From contig NW_003314282.1 in NCBI RefSeq assembly GCF_000143415.4, positions 1,135,374 to 1,199,373 on the forward strand: DNA of 64,000 nt, written 5' to 3'. Below, piece after piece: positions 31,167 through 41,704 of this stretch. The notes beneath the pieces are model-generated. The model did not search any database and had not been told where the DNA came from. It saw nothing but the letters and a program-made list of their open reading frames with translations. Made by a program: the position numbers and the translations under genes. The stretch's first letter is position 1, and the number at the start of each line of letters is the position of its first letter. Source of the DNA: Selaginella moellendorffii (Eukaryota > Streptophyta > Lycopodiopsida > Selaginellales > Selaginellaceae).

Positions 31167-34011
31167 ATGGCTTCTTGTATAGCATTTGGATTCTCTGCCT
31201 CGAGCGTCTCGCGGAGAAACCCTATCGCGCGGGCCATCGCGTCGCCCAGCCGGCGCCAGGTGATCGCATTCCATCTCGGCCTTGGTCTGTGCTGCCGCGG
31301 AGGATTGGAGCTAGTTGCCGCCTTAGCAGCTGACGGATCGACCGGCCGTGTCGCAGCGATGATTCCACCGGTAGCGCCTCGGCTCAAGCAGGAATTCGAG
31401 CTCTTCGGCGATTCTCGGGAGGATTTCTACTTCTGGCTTAGGGATGACAAGCGCGCGGATCAAAAGGTACTGGATCATCTCAAGGCCGAGAATGCGTACA
31501 CGGAGCAAGTCATGGCAGGCAAGCCTCATACATTGCATTGCTCGCGCTTATCTTCTTCTTTGCGCAGACACGAAGAAGTTCGAGGAAGAAATCTTCGCGG
31601 AGATGAAAGGGAGAATCAAAGAGGATGATACGAGTGTTCCTGTGAGAGATGGGCCTTACTTCTACTATGAGAAGGAATTGGAAGGCAAGCAGTACAAAGT
31701 CCACTGCCGGAGGAAAATTCCTGGAGGTGAAGGCCCGGGCTCGATTGACGAGATCATGGACGAGGCTCAAGAGGAGGAAGTTCTTCTAGACGAGAACGAG
31801 AAAGCTGCCTCTCACAAGTTCTACACTGTGGGGGATGTCCAAGTAAGTTTTCTTTTCTAGCTTTTATTTGGTTTGTATATGCGTGGTTTCTTCAGGTGAG
31901 TCCAGACCACACGAGATTGGCTTACACCGAAGACACTAAGGGGGATGAGATTTTTAGCATCTACGTCGTGGACATTGCGAGCAAACAGCTGCTGGGACCT
32001 GTTCTTAAGGGTGCTGTCGAAGATATCAAATGGATTGACAACGAGTCGATAGCTTACGTGACTCAGGATGATATTCATCGCCCTTACAAGGTCTGTCAAA
32101 TGCTTTTCTTCTGTGTCTTTCTCATTGGAGACTCGTGCTTTTGCTAGGCTTGGTATCACAAGATTGGAAATGAACAATCGGAGGACGTTTGTCTCTACCA
32201 CGAAGAAGATGAGACGTGCTTTCTGGACATGGGTTCGTCGGAAAGCAAAGAGTATACGTTTGTGCACTCCGGGACTAAGACGACGTCTTTTGTTCTCTAT
32301 CTGGAGAACAAGAGTCCGGTGAAGGAGTTGAAGTACTTGACGCCACGCGTTGAAGGTGTTGATACGAGTGCAAGTCATAGAGGAGAGCACTTCTTTATCA
32401 CCAAGAGGACAGATGATACTTACAACTCCGAGCTTTATGTGTGTCCTGTCAATGACGTTTCGTCCACAACGCTGGTACTCCCTCACCGGCCGAGGTTTGT
32501 TCGACCTTTGACGGATCTTCGTGACTCATACTATTGTCTTGCAGTGTTAAACTTGAGGAGGTTCAGGCTGCAAGGGATCATCTGGTAGTCTATGAACGGG
32601 AAAATGCCTTGCAGTCCATCACAGTTTTCAAACTACCTCCGGCAGGAGAGCCGATCACTAGCCTGGATCAAGGTGTACGGATAAAGTTTCCAGAGGCTGC
32701 GTATGCGTTGTCGCCAAAGGAATTTCAGTTCAACTCGCCGATTCTACGGTACCAATATTCCTCCTTGTCAACACCTTTTTCTGTTTATGACTATGACATG
32801 GAAACTGGAAAGTCGATGCTGAAAAAGAGGCAGGAGGTAATCCAGCTATTGTATTCTGGTTGACGTTTACTAAAACTTTGTGTGTTTTTCAGGTTCTTGG
32901 CGGCTTCCAGCCTGAGAAATATGTAACACTACGCAAATGGGCAACTGCACAAGATGGCACGCAGGTGCCGATTTCTATGGTTTATCGAAAGGACCTTGCA
33001 AAACTAGACGGCTCTGATCCACTTTTGCTTTATGGATATGGTTCCTATGAGGTATTCCTTTTTTCACTCTTTCCTCCGACACCCTGTTACTTTTTCTTTT
33101 GTCCTCGTACAGGTCTGCATTGACCCTGATTTCAGAATGCATAGGTTGTCACTAATAGACCGTGGCGTAACCTTTGCAATCGCTCACATTCGAGGCGGGG
33201 GCGAATTGGGAAGGAAATGGTACGAAGACGGAAAGCTGACTAAAAAGATGAACACATTCGAGGACTTCATTTGCTGCGGCGAGTACCTCATTGCAAACAA
33301 GTTTTGTGCCAAAGACAAGCTTTGCATTCAGGGGAGAAGTGCGGGTGGTCTTCTCATCGGCGCGGCTCTCACCATGAGACCAGATCTGTACAGATGCGCA
33401 GTCGCGGAGGTGCCTTTCGTAGATGTTCTAACAACAATGCTGGACTCGTCGATTCCTTTGACTACTGCTGAGTGGGAGGTGAATATTTGATCTTCGCGTT
33501 ATATTTTCTAATCATTTTCTGTCCAGGAATGGGGAGATCCACGTAAAAAGGATGACTATTTGTACATGAAATCCTACTCCCCAGTTGACAATGTGATTAT
33601 GAAGCTTTACATTTGTTTTCCACTGCTGAACGGGTTCACTTACAGGTCTTGCCTCGTGAGTATCCAGATATTCTTGTAACCGGAGGACTTCATGGTGAGT
33701 GGCTTGATTTCCGTTGCTTCAATTTTGTAAACACTCTCGCGACAGACTCGCGAGTTGCCTACTGGGAGCCTGCAAAGTTCGTCGCCAAGCTGAGAGAAAA
33801 CAAGACGGACAAGAATCTACTGCTGTTCAAGTGTGATTTTGGAGCTGGACACTCCTCGATGTCTGGAAGGTACGAGAATTATAAGAAAAGCTTAGCAACA
33901 TCCGCTTACTCCATCCATTGCAGATTTGACAAACTCAAGGATCTAGCACTTTCTTATACGTTCATTTTGAGAAGCTTGGGCCTGGCGACCAGGAGCACTT
34001 CTTCTCTATAG
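31167..34011 (+). CDS. Oligopeptidase B (prolyl oligopeptidase family S9A), predicted organellar
   Basis: MASCIAFGFSASSVSRRNPI begins an Arg/Ser/Ala-rich transit-like leader. The mature part starts near MIPPVAPRLKQEFELFGDSR and has the conserved DFYFWLRDDKRADQKVLDHL. A seven-blade propeller region follows (DEIFSIYVVDIASKQLLGPV, YNSELYVCPV). The alpha/beta-hydrolase part carries LLYGYGSYEVCIDPDF, FAIAHIRGGGELGRKWYEDG, nucleophile Ser in CIQGRSAGGLLIGA, Asp in DILVTGGLHDSRVAYWEPAK and His in GAGHSSMSGR. Specificity of the family is cleavage after Lys/Arg in peptides, fitting breakdown of presequence fragments in an organelle (inference). Stop TAG at 34009. An internal start at MIPPV would give a cytosolic form. 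A decayed partial copy follows directly downstream. Confidence 0.93.
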
Positions 34012-34195
34012 GTATTCTGCCACTTTTGATGGGTAAAACGATTTTCGTTATAATCAATGGCACTAAAAGCCAATTTTTCTTGCGAGCTGCTTCATTCCTT
34101 GTTTAGTAGGGAAACTTCTGTCAACCAGCTTCCATTTTGCTCCAGCGTCTTTTCGTGATTTTACAGATTGGTGTTATTTCGCTATTCATACCACC

Positions 34196-34790
34196 TAGAT
34201 CGACTCAGAAGGTACTGGATCTTTTTGCGTTGCTCGTCACGAGATCTTCACTCTGTTTTGCTTGTGGGAAGAATATCCGAAGGCAATCGTCATGCGTCCC
34301 TTTCTCCTGCAAACACGAAGTGTGAGAGATGGGCTTAATTTGATGGTGAAGGCCACTAGGCCTGATGAGACTTCTATGTAATGCTTCCAGGTTTGTCCGG
34401 TTTATAACAGATTGCTATTTTATTTCGTGGCTGATAACTTCTTTCGTTTTGTGTCCTATTTTTCTAGTACCAGACTTGAGGTTCAGGCTCCAAGATTTCC
34501 TTAAACTTGAAGGTTGTACTCGAAGGTTTCTCGTTCATCTGTTTTAGCTCCTGAGCACTCTTGCTACAGATTCCCAAGTTCGTTCCGAAGATTAGCGAAA
34601 ACAAAACGGACAAGAACAATTTTCTACTTTTCAAGTAACAGGAGACTGCTCGATGTCACAAGGTACGGGAATGGCAGAAGTGGCTCGACTTATTGTTTCC
34701 GTTCTGTATTTTGTCTTTTGCAGACTTGACAAAACTTAAGGACTTAACATTTATTTTGAGAAGGTTGAGCCTGGCAACCAGGGGATTTTA
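34196..34790 (+). pseudogene. Decayed tandem copy of the oligopeptidase B gene
   Basis: Fragments in the same order as the gene upstream: agaaggtactggatc (34206) resembles 31465; gtgagagatgggctta (34321) resembles 31642; ggtgaaggcc (34344) resembles 31727; acttgaggttcaggctccaag (34477) resembles 32551; and 34578-34790 aligns with the last two exons and their intron (aaaacaaaacggacaagaac..., tcgatgtcacaaggtacggg, acttgacaaaacttaaggac, ttttgagaaggttgagcctg). Large internal parts are missing and frames are broken. The intron is retained, so this arose by DNA duplication, not by reverse transcription. Confidence 0.82.
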
Positions 34791-35189
34791 GGTACTGGTA
34801 CCACAAGCAATTTATTTGCAACTGCATTTCTAGTATTCTTTCTCAGGGTTTGGTCAAAGAGGAGTCTCTTTCAGTAATTATTGGCCGTTCTCGGAGTAAT
34901 GGCCAGGGCTCAAACCGCCACGATTTCATTCAAAAGGAACTGCGCCTCTGTTGCTGTCCGTTTAGTTCAATAGTGACGAACCAAGCAGCTCTAGCTATGG
35001 CGTATTAGATACTTTTTTCCCAACATGGTTTCATTGGAAGGTATGATTTAAGCTAACTCTCGGATCATATCAGACGCATGCTTCTTTCTCGTCCTTACGG
35101 TCATGCATTTTCTATGCTCTCTCATCAACACTCATTCACGGTTTTTGCAGAAATTTGATGCCTTCCAGGTAACCATCTACCGTCCCACA
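34791..35189. other. Intergenic / 5' leader region
   Basis: No gene seen. The last part contains an acceptor-like TTTTTGCAG (about 35144-35152), so the following gene may have a spliced 5' UTR. Confidence 0.4.
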
Positions 35190-36891
35190 ATGACTACATT
35201 TGCAGCAGCGCTCGGTGCTGCTATTTTTTTTCAAGCAGCAACGGCAGTAACTGGTGGATATGAAAGCGCTTTGGGAGATCCAGGGATGAGAAGCCCAAAC
35301 TCCAGAGTGTTGCTCGAAGGCTGGAACTTCTGCAATGGTGCTGAGAGCATTGGTTCAGGACAGCCCAGTCCTCGATGGGCTGATTGCACTGATAAAGTCT
35401 GCAAGCCCGGTAAGTTTTCTCAACTGACCCTTTTCTTTTTTAGTTGTTTCGCCTAAATTTTTTCTTTTTTCATGTGCAGATAGTGTCTGTTCTCCTTACA
35501 GTTTCGTGTCAAACAATGACAACCAGCTACGGACAGGAGATATATTTCCAAACCGGGCATTCAAGAGCTACCAGAATCCAGACCTGTACGCTGTTGAGAA
35601 GGAGAAGTTCCTGGCTTCGCTCTGCCAAGTCTCCGATTTCAGCAACCATCATCCCTGGTACTTCTGGAACTCGATGCTCAAAAATGGCAACTTCGACATG
35701 AGCTCGGGGCTATGTCCGGCGACTTCGAAAGCAAGTTCTCTTCAAGTTCACACTCGGCTGACGAGACCTTTCAAGAAGATTGTCAACGCATTCCCTTGCT
35801 TCGGTGATGGCTGCATGAACCAACCGGTTGTTGTCCACGAACAGTCCACAATCCAGCGGAACTGCAGTTCCCATGGCTGTGTGGATGATCTCAAAGGCAG
35901 ATTTTACGGCACCTACGACTTGAACAGGAGCCCCGAGAATGTGACAGCGGGCATGTCGTTCTTCTCGGTGGCGTGGGAGAAGAACGTATCGTCTGGAAGC
36001 TGGATTTTCAAGCACAGGCTCCAAGTATCCAAGAACTATCCGTGGCTGATGCTTTATCTCCGAGCCGACGCAACTTCTGGACTTTCTGGAGGCTATCCAT
36101 GGGACACGCGAGGCATAATGACACAGGTAAAGTTCAAACTATTTTATCTACGCTAATCGCTTTGCCTTCCAGGTTCCCGAATCACCAAACTTCAAAGTAG
36201 TCGTCACTCTCAACGTCACCAAAGGCGGCGGCCCCCAGAGCCAGTTCTATCTTCTAGACATCGGTGGCTGCTGGAAGAACAATGGCCAGCCATGCGACGG
36301 TGACGTGAAAACCGACGTGACACGCTACAGCGAGATGATCATCAATCCAGAGACGACGAACTGGTGCACTCCATCGAGGCTAGATCTCTGTCCGCCATAC
36401 CACGTAACTTCGACCGGCACCATAGTCTACCGCAATGACACCGTCAACTTCCCATACTCGGCTTATCATCTCTACTGCTCGCCGACAAATGCAGAGTTTC
36501 CAGAGCATCCGTTCTCCGTGTGCGATCCTTACAGCAATCCGCAGCCACAGGAGCTTGTCCAGATTTTGCCTCATCCCGAGTGGGCGGTGAATGGCTACCC
36601 GAGCCGGAAAGGAGAGGGATGGATTGGTGACGCAAGGACTTGGACTTTAGAGGCAGGAGCTCTCTCGAGTAGGCTCTATTTCTACCAGGCAAGTCTCTTT
36701 TGTCTTTTTTTTTTTTTTAGTTTTTCTTTTTTCTGGACGTTGTTTTGCCTTCACAGGACCCAGGATCGTTCCCAGCAAGAAGAGTCTGGCCTTCGATAGA
36801 CATCGGGACAGAAATATATATTAGTTCGAGTGAAGAACTTGCTGAATGGACAGTGAGTGATTTTGATGTTTTAGTTCCAGTGAGATTATGA
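35190..36891 (+). CDS. Secreted plant protein of unknown function (large Cys-rich ectoprotein family)
   Basis: MTTFAAALGAAIFFQAATAV is a clean signal peptide. The mature protein starts GGYESALGDPGMRSPNSRVL, with EGWNFCNGAESIGSGQPSPR, WADCTDKVC, and several N-glycosylation sites (for example NCSS, NVTA). Cys are numerous and probably disulfide-paired; there is no transmembrane segment. Conserved-looking blocks include YLLDIGGCWKNNGQPCDGDV, NWCTPSRLDLCPPYH and AGALSSRLYFYQDPGSFPAR. I recognise it as a land-plant family without known activity (possibly the one called DUF7705; not certain). Apoplastic or vacuolar location is inferred. The intron at 36688-36756 has a GC donor. The protein ends VSDFDVLVPVRL at 36891. 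Confidence 0.72.
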
Positions 36892-37009
36892 GCACATTGT
36901 TTTTTCCTAAGCTAACAGTAGTATTATAATTGCCTATTTATTTACACAATTGTTATTTTTCCTAAACTACTAGCTTTATTATGCTTATTCATTTTTGAAA
37001 TAAAAGCTC

Positions 37010-38629
37010 CTACACCATAATGACGTTCTCTCCCACGGTGTAATAAGTGATATCTGTAGAGATTAAACTCTTGTGATAGAGTTTAGCATCAAATTTGTCT
37101 TCTGCTGAGGAGAAGACAAGTTTGATAATCTCGTCAAATACTTTTTCTGATACTGAAACTTCTGCCAGTAATCTCCAAGCATACTCCTCGGTGGCCCTCT
37201 CAAAATCTTCTTTCCGCTTCAAAACAATGTGACCACTTATTTCCCACACTGCAGGATTCACTTGAGTTTCTAAAATCTCAAGATCAACCTCACCACGAGC
37301 TTGTTTCTCAGCATAACACTGAACAAAAATAATAATTAATATGATATGATAAAACTATAATATCTAAATCTTACCTGTGGAAATAAAAAGATTTGACATC
37401 CTTTATTAGCAATAAGAATATTATAAGGAATGTTTCGTCCTTGAAGCCCCTTGCAAACCTTGATAATATAAAATGCTAATTCTTCAAAGTTGCTTTCTCC
37501 AACCTCATAAACAATACCCTTAACTGGATAGTTTTCTAGTTGATATACTTTAAAACCTTTATAGTGGTGAAGTATTAATTTGGTTGGAGCTTTCTCCACA
37601 GGAAAACAATTTCCCAAATAATAAGCCTATAAAATAAAATAGATAAATATAAAATTATAAAATATAATAATATTACCTGAAAATGGAGATGATTTATTGT
37701 TGCAAATGCACCCAAACTATTATAGCCCAAGCGAAAGAATGGACTGCTTGCTTCTGCTGCCATATAAATTGCCAAAAGAAATGTATCAGTCTCTAAATGT
37801 TGTGGTATGCAATCCAACACTCGAGGGACTAATAATATATGCCCATATTCAATTGGACTCACCTATAAACAAAAATTTAAAAATTCAAGAATATAAAGAG
37901 AAAGAAAAAAGAAATACTTACATTAATCACCACCACATTTGGACTACCTCTAATATATGCTTTTGAATGATAATGACTTTTATCATTGTTACTTTGCTCA
38001 AAGCAAAATAACATTTCCTCCTGACCAACCTTTGTAAAATTGAATTTCTTATGATCAAAAGGTTGTAAGACTTGATCCACACGAAATTCAGTTGGACGTT
38101 TCTTCAAATGTCGGCCCTCATTTAATTGAGCTATAAAGCCATATTTTCCTGGTAAAACCTTTAAAATTATAATAATATTAATATCATCAACTTTATAAAA
38201 TAAATAATAATTACCTTTGTAGCACAAGCAGTGACATCATAACGAAAAAGTCCTTCTGCTTGCTTATCTGCCCACTATATTATAGCACCACAAAAACATT
38301 AAATTCACTTAAATAAAAATAATCTTTAAAAAAGCATACTTGACCAAGAATTGCTGAATCAAGAAAGGAATTTTGCCCCAACTCTTTTGATTGAATTTCT
38401 CCATGTTCATCCAATTCCTGATTTCCAAATAGATAAAGAGGCAGTCTAGCTCCTACAACAAAATAAACAAGTATGAGAAAACCATATATATAAAGAAATA
38501 AAATTTCTCACCAGGAATGCAACAAGATCCCAAACAATTCTTGCCACATCCAATCTTGGATTCAAGACTCTCCTGATAGTTGGATACAATTGTTGGAATC
38601 CTCCTGATTGTCAACATCTTTGACTCCAT
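37010..38629 (-). CDS. VTC2: GDP-L-galactose phosphorylase (VTC2/VTC5-type)
   Basis: Start MESKMLTIRRIPTIVSNYQE at 38629 (first ATG; MLTIRR at 38617 is the family's usual start). The N-terminus continues GCGKNCLGSCCIPG and, through short AT-rich introns, LFRYDVTACATK and LPGKYGFIAQLNEGRHLKKR, then PTEFRVDQVLQPFDHKKFNF. The HIT-like core follows: NVVVINVSPIEYGHILLVPR, FRLGYNSLGAFATINHLHFQ (His motif HLHFQ), and AVWEISGHIVLKRKEDFERA. The enzyme converts GDP-L-galactose plus Pi to L-galactose-1-phosphate, the committed and rate-controlling step of ascorbate synthesis. All conserved motifs look intact. Coding and intron sequence is noticeably more AT-rich than in neighbouring genes. A conserved uORF lies just upstream. 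Confidence 0.93.
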
Positions 38630-38680
38630 TGACTGTGTCCTCAAGTTTGCCTTGCAAGATTGCAAGAGCAAAATGATTGC

Positions 38681-38878
38681 CTAGAGGCAATCAAGAGAAA
38701 ACAGAGCTCCGGAACCGCCCCCAGCCAAATTCAGAAGATCTGATGGGTGCCCTCCTGCAGCAGGAGCGGCCCCGCGACCACCGTGGAAAGAAGGAGAACT
38801 CAGAACGCGTGCTATGCAGAAACTCCTGGCAACATCCACACTCCCTACAGAGTTCCGAAACTTGAGATTCAAAGCCGT
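38681..38878 (-). CDS. Conserved non-AUG uORF of the GDP-L-galactose phosphorylase mRNA
   Basis: A 66-codon open frame upstream of the phosphorylase start has no in-frame ATG between the preceding stop and its end. It contains an ACG at 38878 in good context (ATCACGG: A at -3, G at +4). The encoded C-terminal part reads GHPSDLLNLAGGGSGALFSL, with RGAAPAAG just before it; the stop TAG lies 51 nt before the main ATG. From established knowledge, plant VTC2/GGP leaders carry a conserved ACG-initiated uORF of about 60-65 codons that represses translation when ascorbate is high. Size, start codon, position and peptide style all fit. The peptide itself was recognised from memory of the family, without alignment. 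Confidence 0.82.
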   Translation of the reverse strand, partial: TALNLKFRNSVGSVDVARSFCIARVLSSPSFHGGRGAAPAAGGHPSDLLNLAGGGSGALFSLDCL

Positions 38879-39025
38879 GATGAAAGATTGAAAAGCTCCA
38901 GCACGCAGAATTTTGCTCCCTGCTCCCTCACACCAATCCTTCCACTCTGAAATGAACTGCTCAAACCCTATAAAGGATTACAGACTACACTTTTCCTTTA
39001 GTATTGGGATATGTGATGCATGGGA

Positions 39026-39039
39026 TTGCCACGTGGCAA
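39026..39039. promoter_or_regulatory. 14-bp perfect palindrome centred on a G-box (CACGTG)
   Basis: TTGCCACGTGGCAA is a perfect inverted repeat and an extended G-box, the type bound by bZIP and bHLH factors. It lies about 150 bp upstream of the ACG uORF of the phosphorylase gene, within its presumed promoter. Confidence 0.55.
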
Positions 39040-39389
39040 ACTCTCGTTTCTACAAAAAATTTCTGGCTAGCAGCTCTCTTTTTCTACAGCCAGCTTCCTT
39101 GGAGCTTCCCCGTATCCAACCCGGAAAGAAAGCAAGCGGTCCTTCAAAAAACATATTCTTCTCTAGATGCAAGTATTCGGTGGTGGATTCGTCTTTCGAC
39201 AAGATGGCACAATTTCAAAGAATATGAGCGCGGCGAGATTTGGCCGCTATCAACTTAGCAGGAAGTTTGTCACAAAGTTAGGCACCAACCAGGGTCTTCT
39301 TATTCCCTTTGAATTTTAGTGAGAGAAGAAATTTACAACGCTCAAGATAGCGACAACCTTCTGGAAACTCGAATGGTACTAGAACGAGA

Positions 39390-39740
39390 CGTGTACGTTC
39401 TCACATACGCAAAAAAGCCTTTCAGGAGATTCTTGATCATCCGCTGGCCTTGGTCGAGCTATGGATATGGAGTTCTCATCACTGTTCTCTCCCTCGGACG
39501 CCGTCAATGACAAGCATGGTGACGAGTTTCCAATCGTAGAGGCCGAGCACCAGCGCCTCCGACTCGCACTGGCTAGAGTGGCATGGACCCCGGAAAGACA
39601 AGGATCTCGTGAGCGATAGAGAGCCGAGCGTGCAAACCAGGCCTCCCAGCGCCGACCAGTGGAGGATCCTACGCCGCTTTCAAGGAGACAGGATCTTCGC
39701 CGTGATCTTCATCGAGAGCGATGATCTCGGCAATTACACA
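39390..39740 (-). pseudogene. Decayed copy of the F-box-associated-type gene found at 1962-3029
   Basis: Read on the minus strand, this segment matches the gene at 2 kb in order. cgagatcatcgctctcgatg resembles 2091; taggatcctccactggtcgg with gcgctgggaggcctggtttg matches 2198-2237; gagatccttgtcttt matches 2268; ctacgattggaaactcgtca resembles 2562; and acagtgatgagaactccat plus ctcgaccaagg and aatctcctgaaaggcttttt match 2701-2820. Blocks between these are deleted and the frame is broken. The closeness of the remaining blocks suggests a moderately recent copy or a shared close relative. Confidence 0.8.
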
Positions 39741-39806
39741 AGAGTGACTTTCCTTTACTCTTGATGGGCTTCTCTTATATACACTTTCACTTCTAGCACT
39801 AGTCTC

Positions 39807-41338
39807 TCATTGTACAGTGTTCTCTTCGTTGACCAGACAGGAGATCGTGATTCTTCCGGAGCAATCCTTGTCTAGGACGTTGAACTGCCTACACACGTCC
39901 ATGATCTCCTTCTCACTGATCTTCCCCATCTCCTTGAGCTTGTATATCACATACTCGGACTTCCTGTACGCAGCAAAGAGAAAACATATATACTTGAGTC
40001 AAGATCACTGGAGAAAAAAAAAAAGACTTTGAAAGCTTACGTGACGAATCCGTTGTTGTCCATGTCCGCAGCAACTAGATCCGCCACCGTCATCTCCCTG
40101 TGCAGCACCCACTTTGCGATCAATCGGTTCCTCTTATCGATCCTCGCCTCGGCTAGAAACAGAAACGATCGAGCAACCGCCAGAGTGCTCACGAGCAACC
40201 ACCCCGCAGCAAAAAGCCTGCCTTTGAAAGTCTTGAACGTGTGATCCCCGTAGCCAACCGTCGTCACGGACATGGTGGAGAGATAGAACGAGTCGAGCCA
40301 CCCGAGCTCTTCCATCCAGTGCATGAAGAGAGTCCCGATCGCGAGGCAGAAGAACACGACCCCGAGCGCCAGGCCGACTTTCATCCGGATTCTCATCCTC
40401 CCCTTCTCCGTGTTCACCACATAGTTCTTGGCCGTCTCGTGGTGACTCCCCTCCACAGCACTGAGAAGGAGGTGTTCTTGCCGCTCGAGAACGTAGGCCA
40501 CCATTCCACTCAGGAGTATGTCGATGAAGCCGAAACCAACAAGCACGAAGAAGCACGCGAAGAGCTTCGCCGATGGAGAGGTCGGGGTGATGTCGCCGTA
40601 GCCGATGGTACACATCGTCACGATGCAAAAGTAGAGCGCGTCGATGACTGGATACGTCGAAGATCCTGAGAAGTCGTCCGTCCTCCACACGTAGATCGCG
40701 ACCCCGATAGCGAGATAGATCATGAGCCCGATGCTAGCTTGCACCACCACGGTCGTGGCGCTCTCCAGCTTTGGCCTCGTGAGCTTCTTCGACTTGTCCC
40801 GCTTGGTGTAGTTTACGTTGAGCGCTGGCGCTGTCCGCGATTTCTTCAAGTACTTCCTCTTCACAGGAAACCCCGGATGATCGCATTCCTTGGCGTCAGG
40901 CAGCTTCTCCAAAGTCTCGGAGCACTCGCTGGATAATCCCGAGAGAGTAGCAAGCAGTCCAGTGGTTTCGTCACCGCCACCGAAAAAAGAAGAGCCCCTT
41001 CTCTCCATCGGCGTCTCCTCGTCCTGTTCGTCATCCCTGCTCTTGCCCGAGTAAAGCATCCATTGTTTTTCCTCCGCGGTTGGGTATAGATTATATGCTC
41101 GCCGAGACCCTCCCTGGCTCAAGAAATCCTCTGTCTCGTCTTGGCCCTCGCAAGCGTTGAAAAGCCTGGGGAGATAGAACCCTGCGGGGCTCTCCAGCGA
41201 TCCATAGACCAGCTTCTCCTTGAATGCCAGAGGTGTGATCGGGATTGCCACTTCCCCCGGAGCCGCTGCTTCATCTTCCACCACTAGCCGGTGCAAGGAG
41301 AATGGTCGGCGCTGGCTGCCGAGAAGTGGCTGCTCCAT
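39807..41338 (-). CDS. Two-pore potassium channel (TPK family), predicted tonoplast
   Basis: First ATG at 41338 (MEQPLLGSQRRPFSLHRLVV). A long cytosolic N-terminus contains KKSRTAPAL, resembling the 14-3-3 docking motif of TPK1. The channel has two pore loops with K+-selectivity signatures CTIGYGDITP and TTVGYGDHTF, each flanked by membrane helices (MIYLAIGVAIYVW, LFACFFVLVGFGFIDILLSG, VGLALGVVFFCLAIGTLF, LFAAGWLLVSTLAVA). After the only coding intron (about 40036-39968) come two EF-hand-like loops, ADMDNNGFVTKSEY and NVLDKDCSGRITIS, so Ca2+ regulation is expected. It ends NEENTVQ at 39807. Known TPKs release vacuolar K+. About 430 residues, normal for the family. Divergent from the DNMT2-type gene. 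Confidence 0.92.
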
Positions 41339-41704
41339 CCCCGGGAGCTGGAAATCCTCATAAAACCGAGAGCTTCCGGAGAAAATCCTCGCAATGCCGA
41401 TGGGCCGCGGGGAGAACTCCTGTGCTCCCGGATTGAGATTACTTACAAGAATCGCTACGCCATCGCGGAGGGACGACGAAGTCAAGCTCTCCGATAATAG
41501 GGTTTTCTTCTCCTCCGGGGAGCTTCCATCCCCGCCGTTGGTTTGAGCGAATCACCGGGTGACACGTCAACTAACGTATCTCCGAGGATATTCTCAGCTT
41601 TTCTATTTTGTTTTTATGGGCGCGCCAAAATTCAAAGATTTGTGTCTGGCCCAATTTTGCTTTCCGTTACAATCTTTTTATTTTCTTTCTTTCTTTTAGG
41701 GTTT

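Noticed and set aside
29757-34011. Formyl-THF deformylase and oligopeptidase B as one fused gene
   Set aside because: The first ends with a proper conserved C-terminus and TGA, and the second starts with its own transit-like leader; the families are unrelated.
38453-38671. Longer N-terminus for the GDP-L-galactose phosphorylase starting at 38671
   Set aside because: That start is TTG; the first ATG is 38629, and the family start lies at 38617.
40134-40688. Long open frames on both strands opposite the TPK channel exon
   Set aside because: They mirror a GC-rich coding exon in other frames, show no family similarity and are explained by codon bias of the channel gene.
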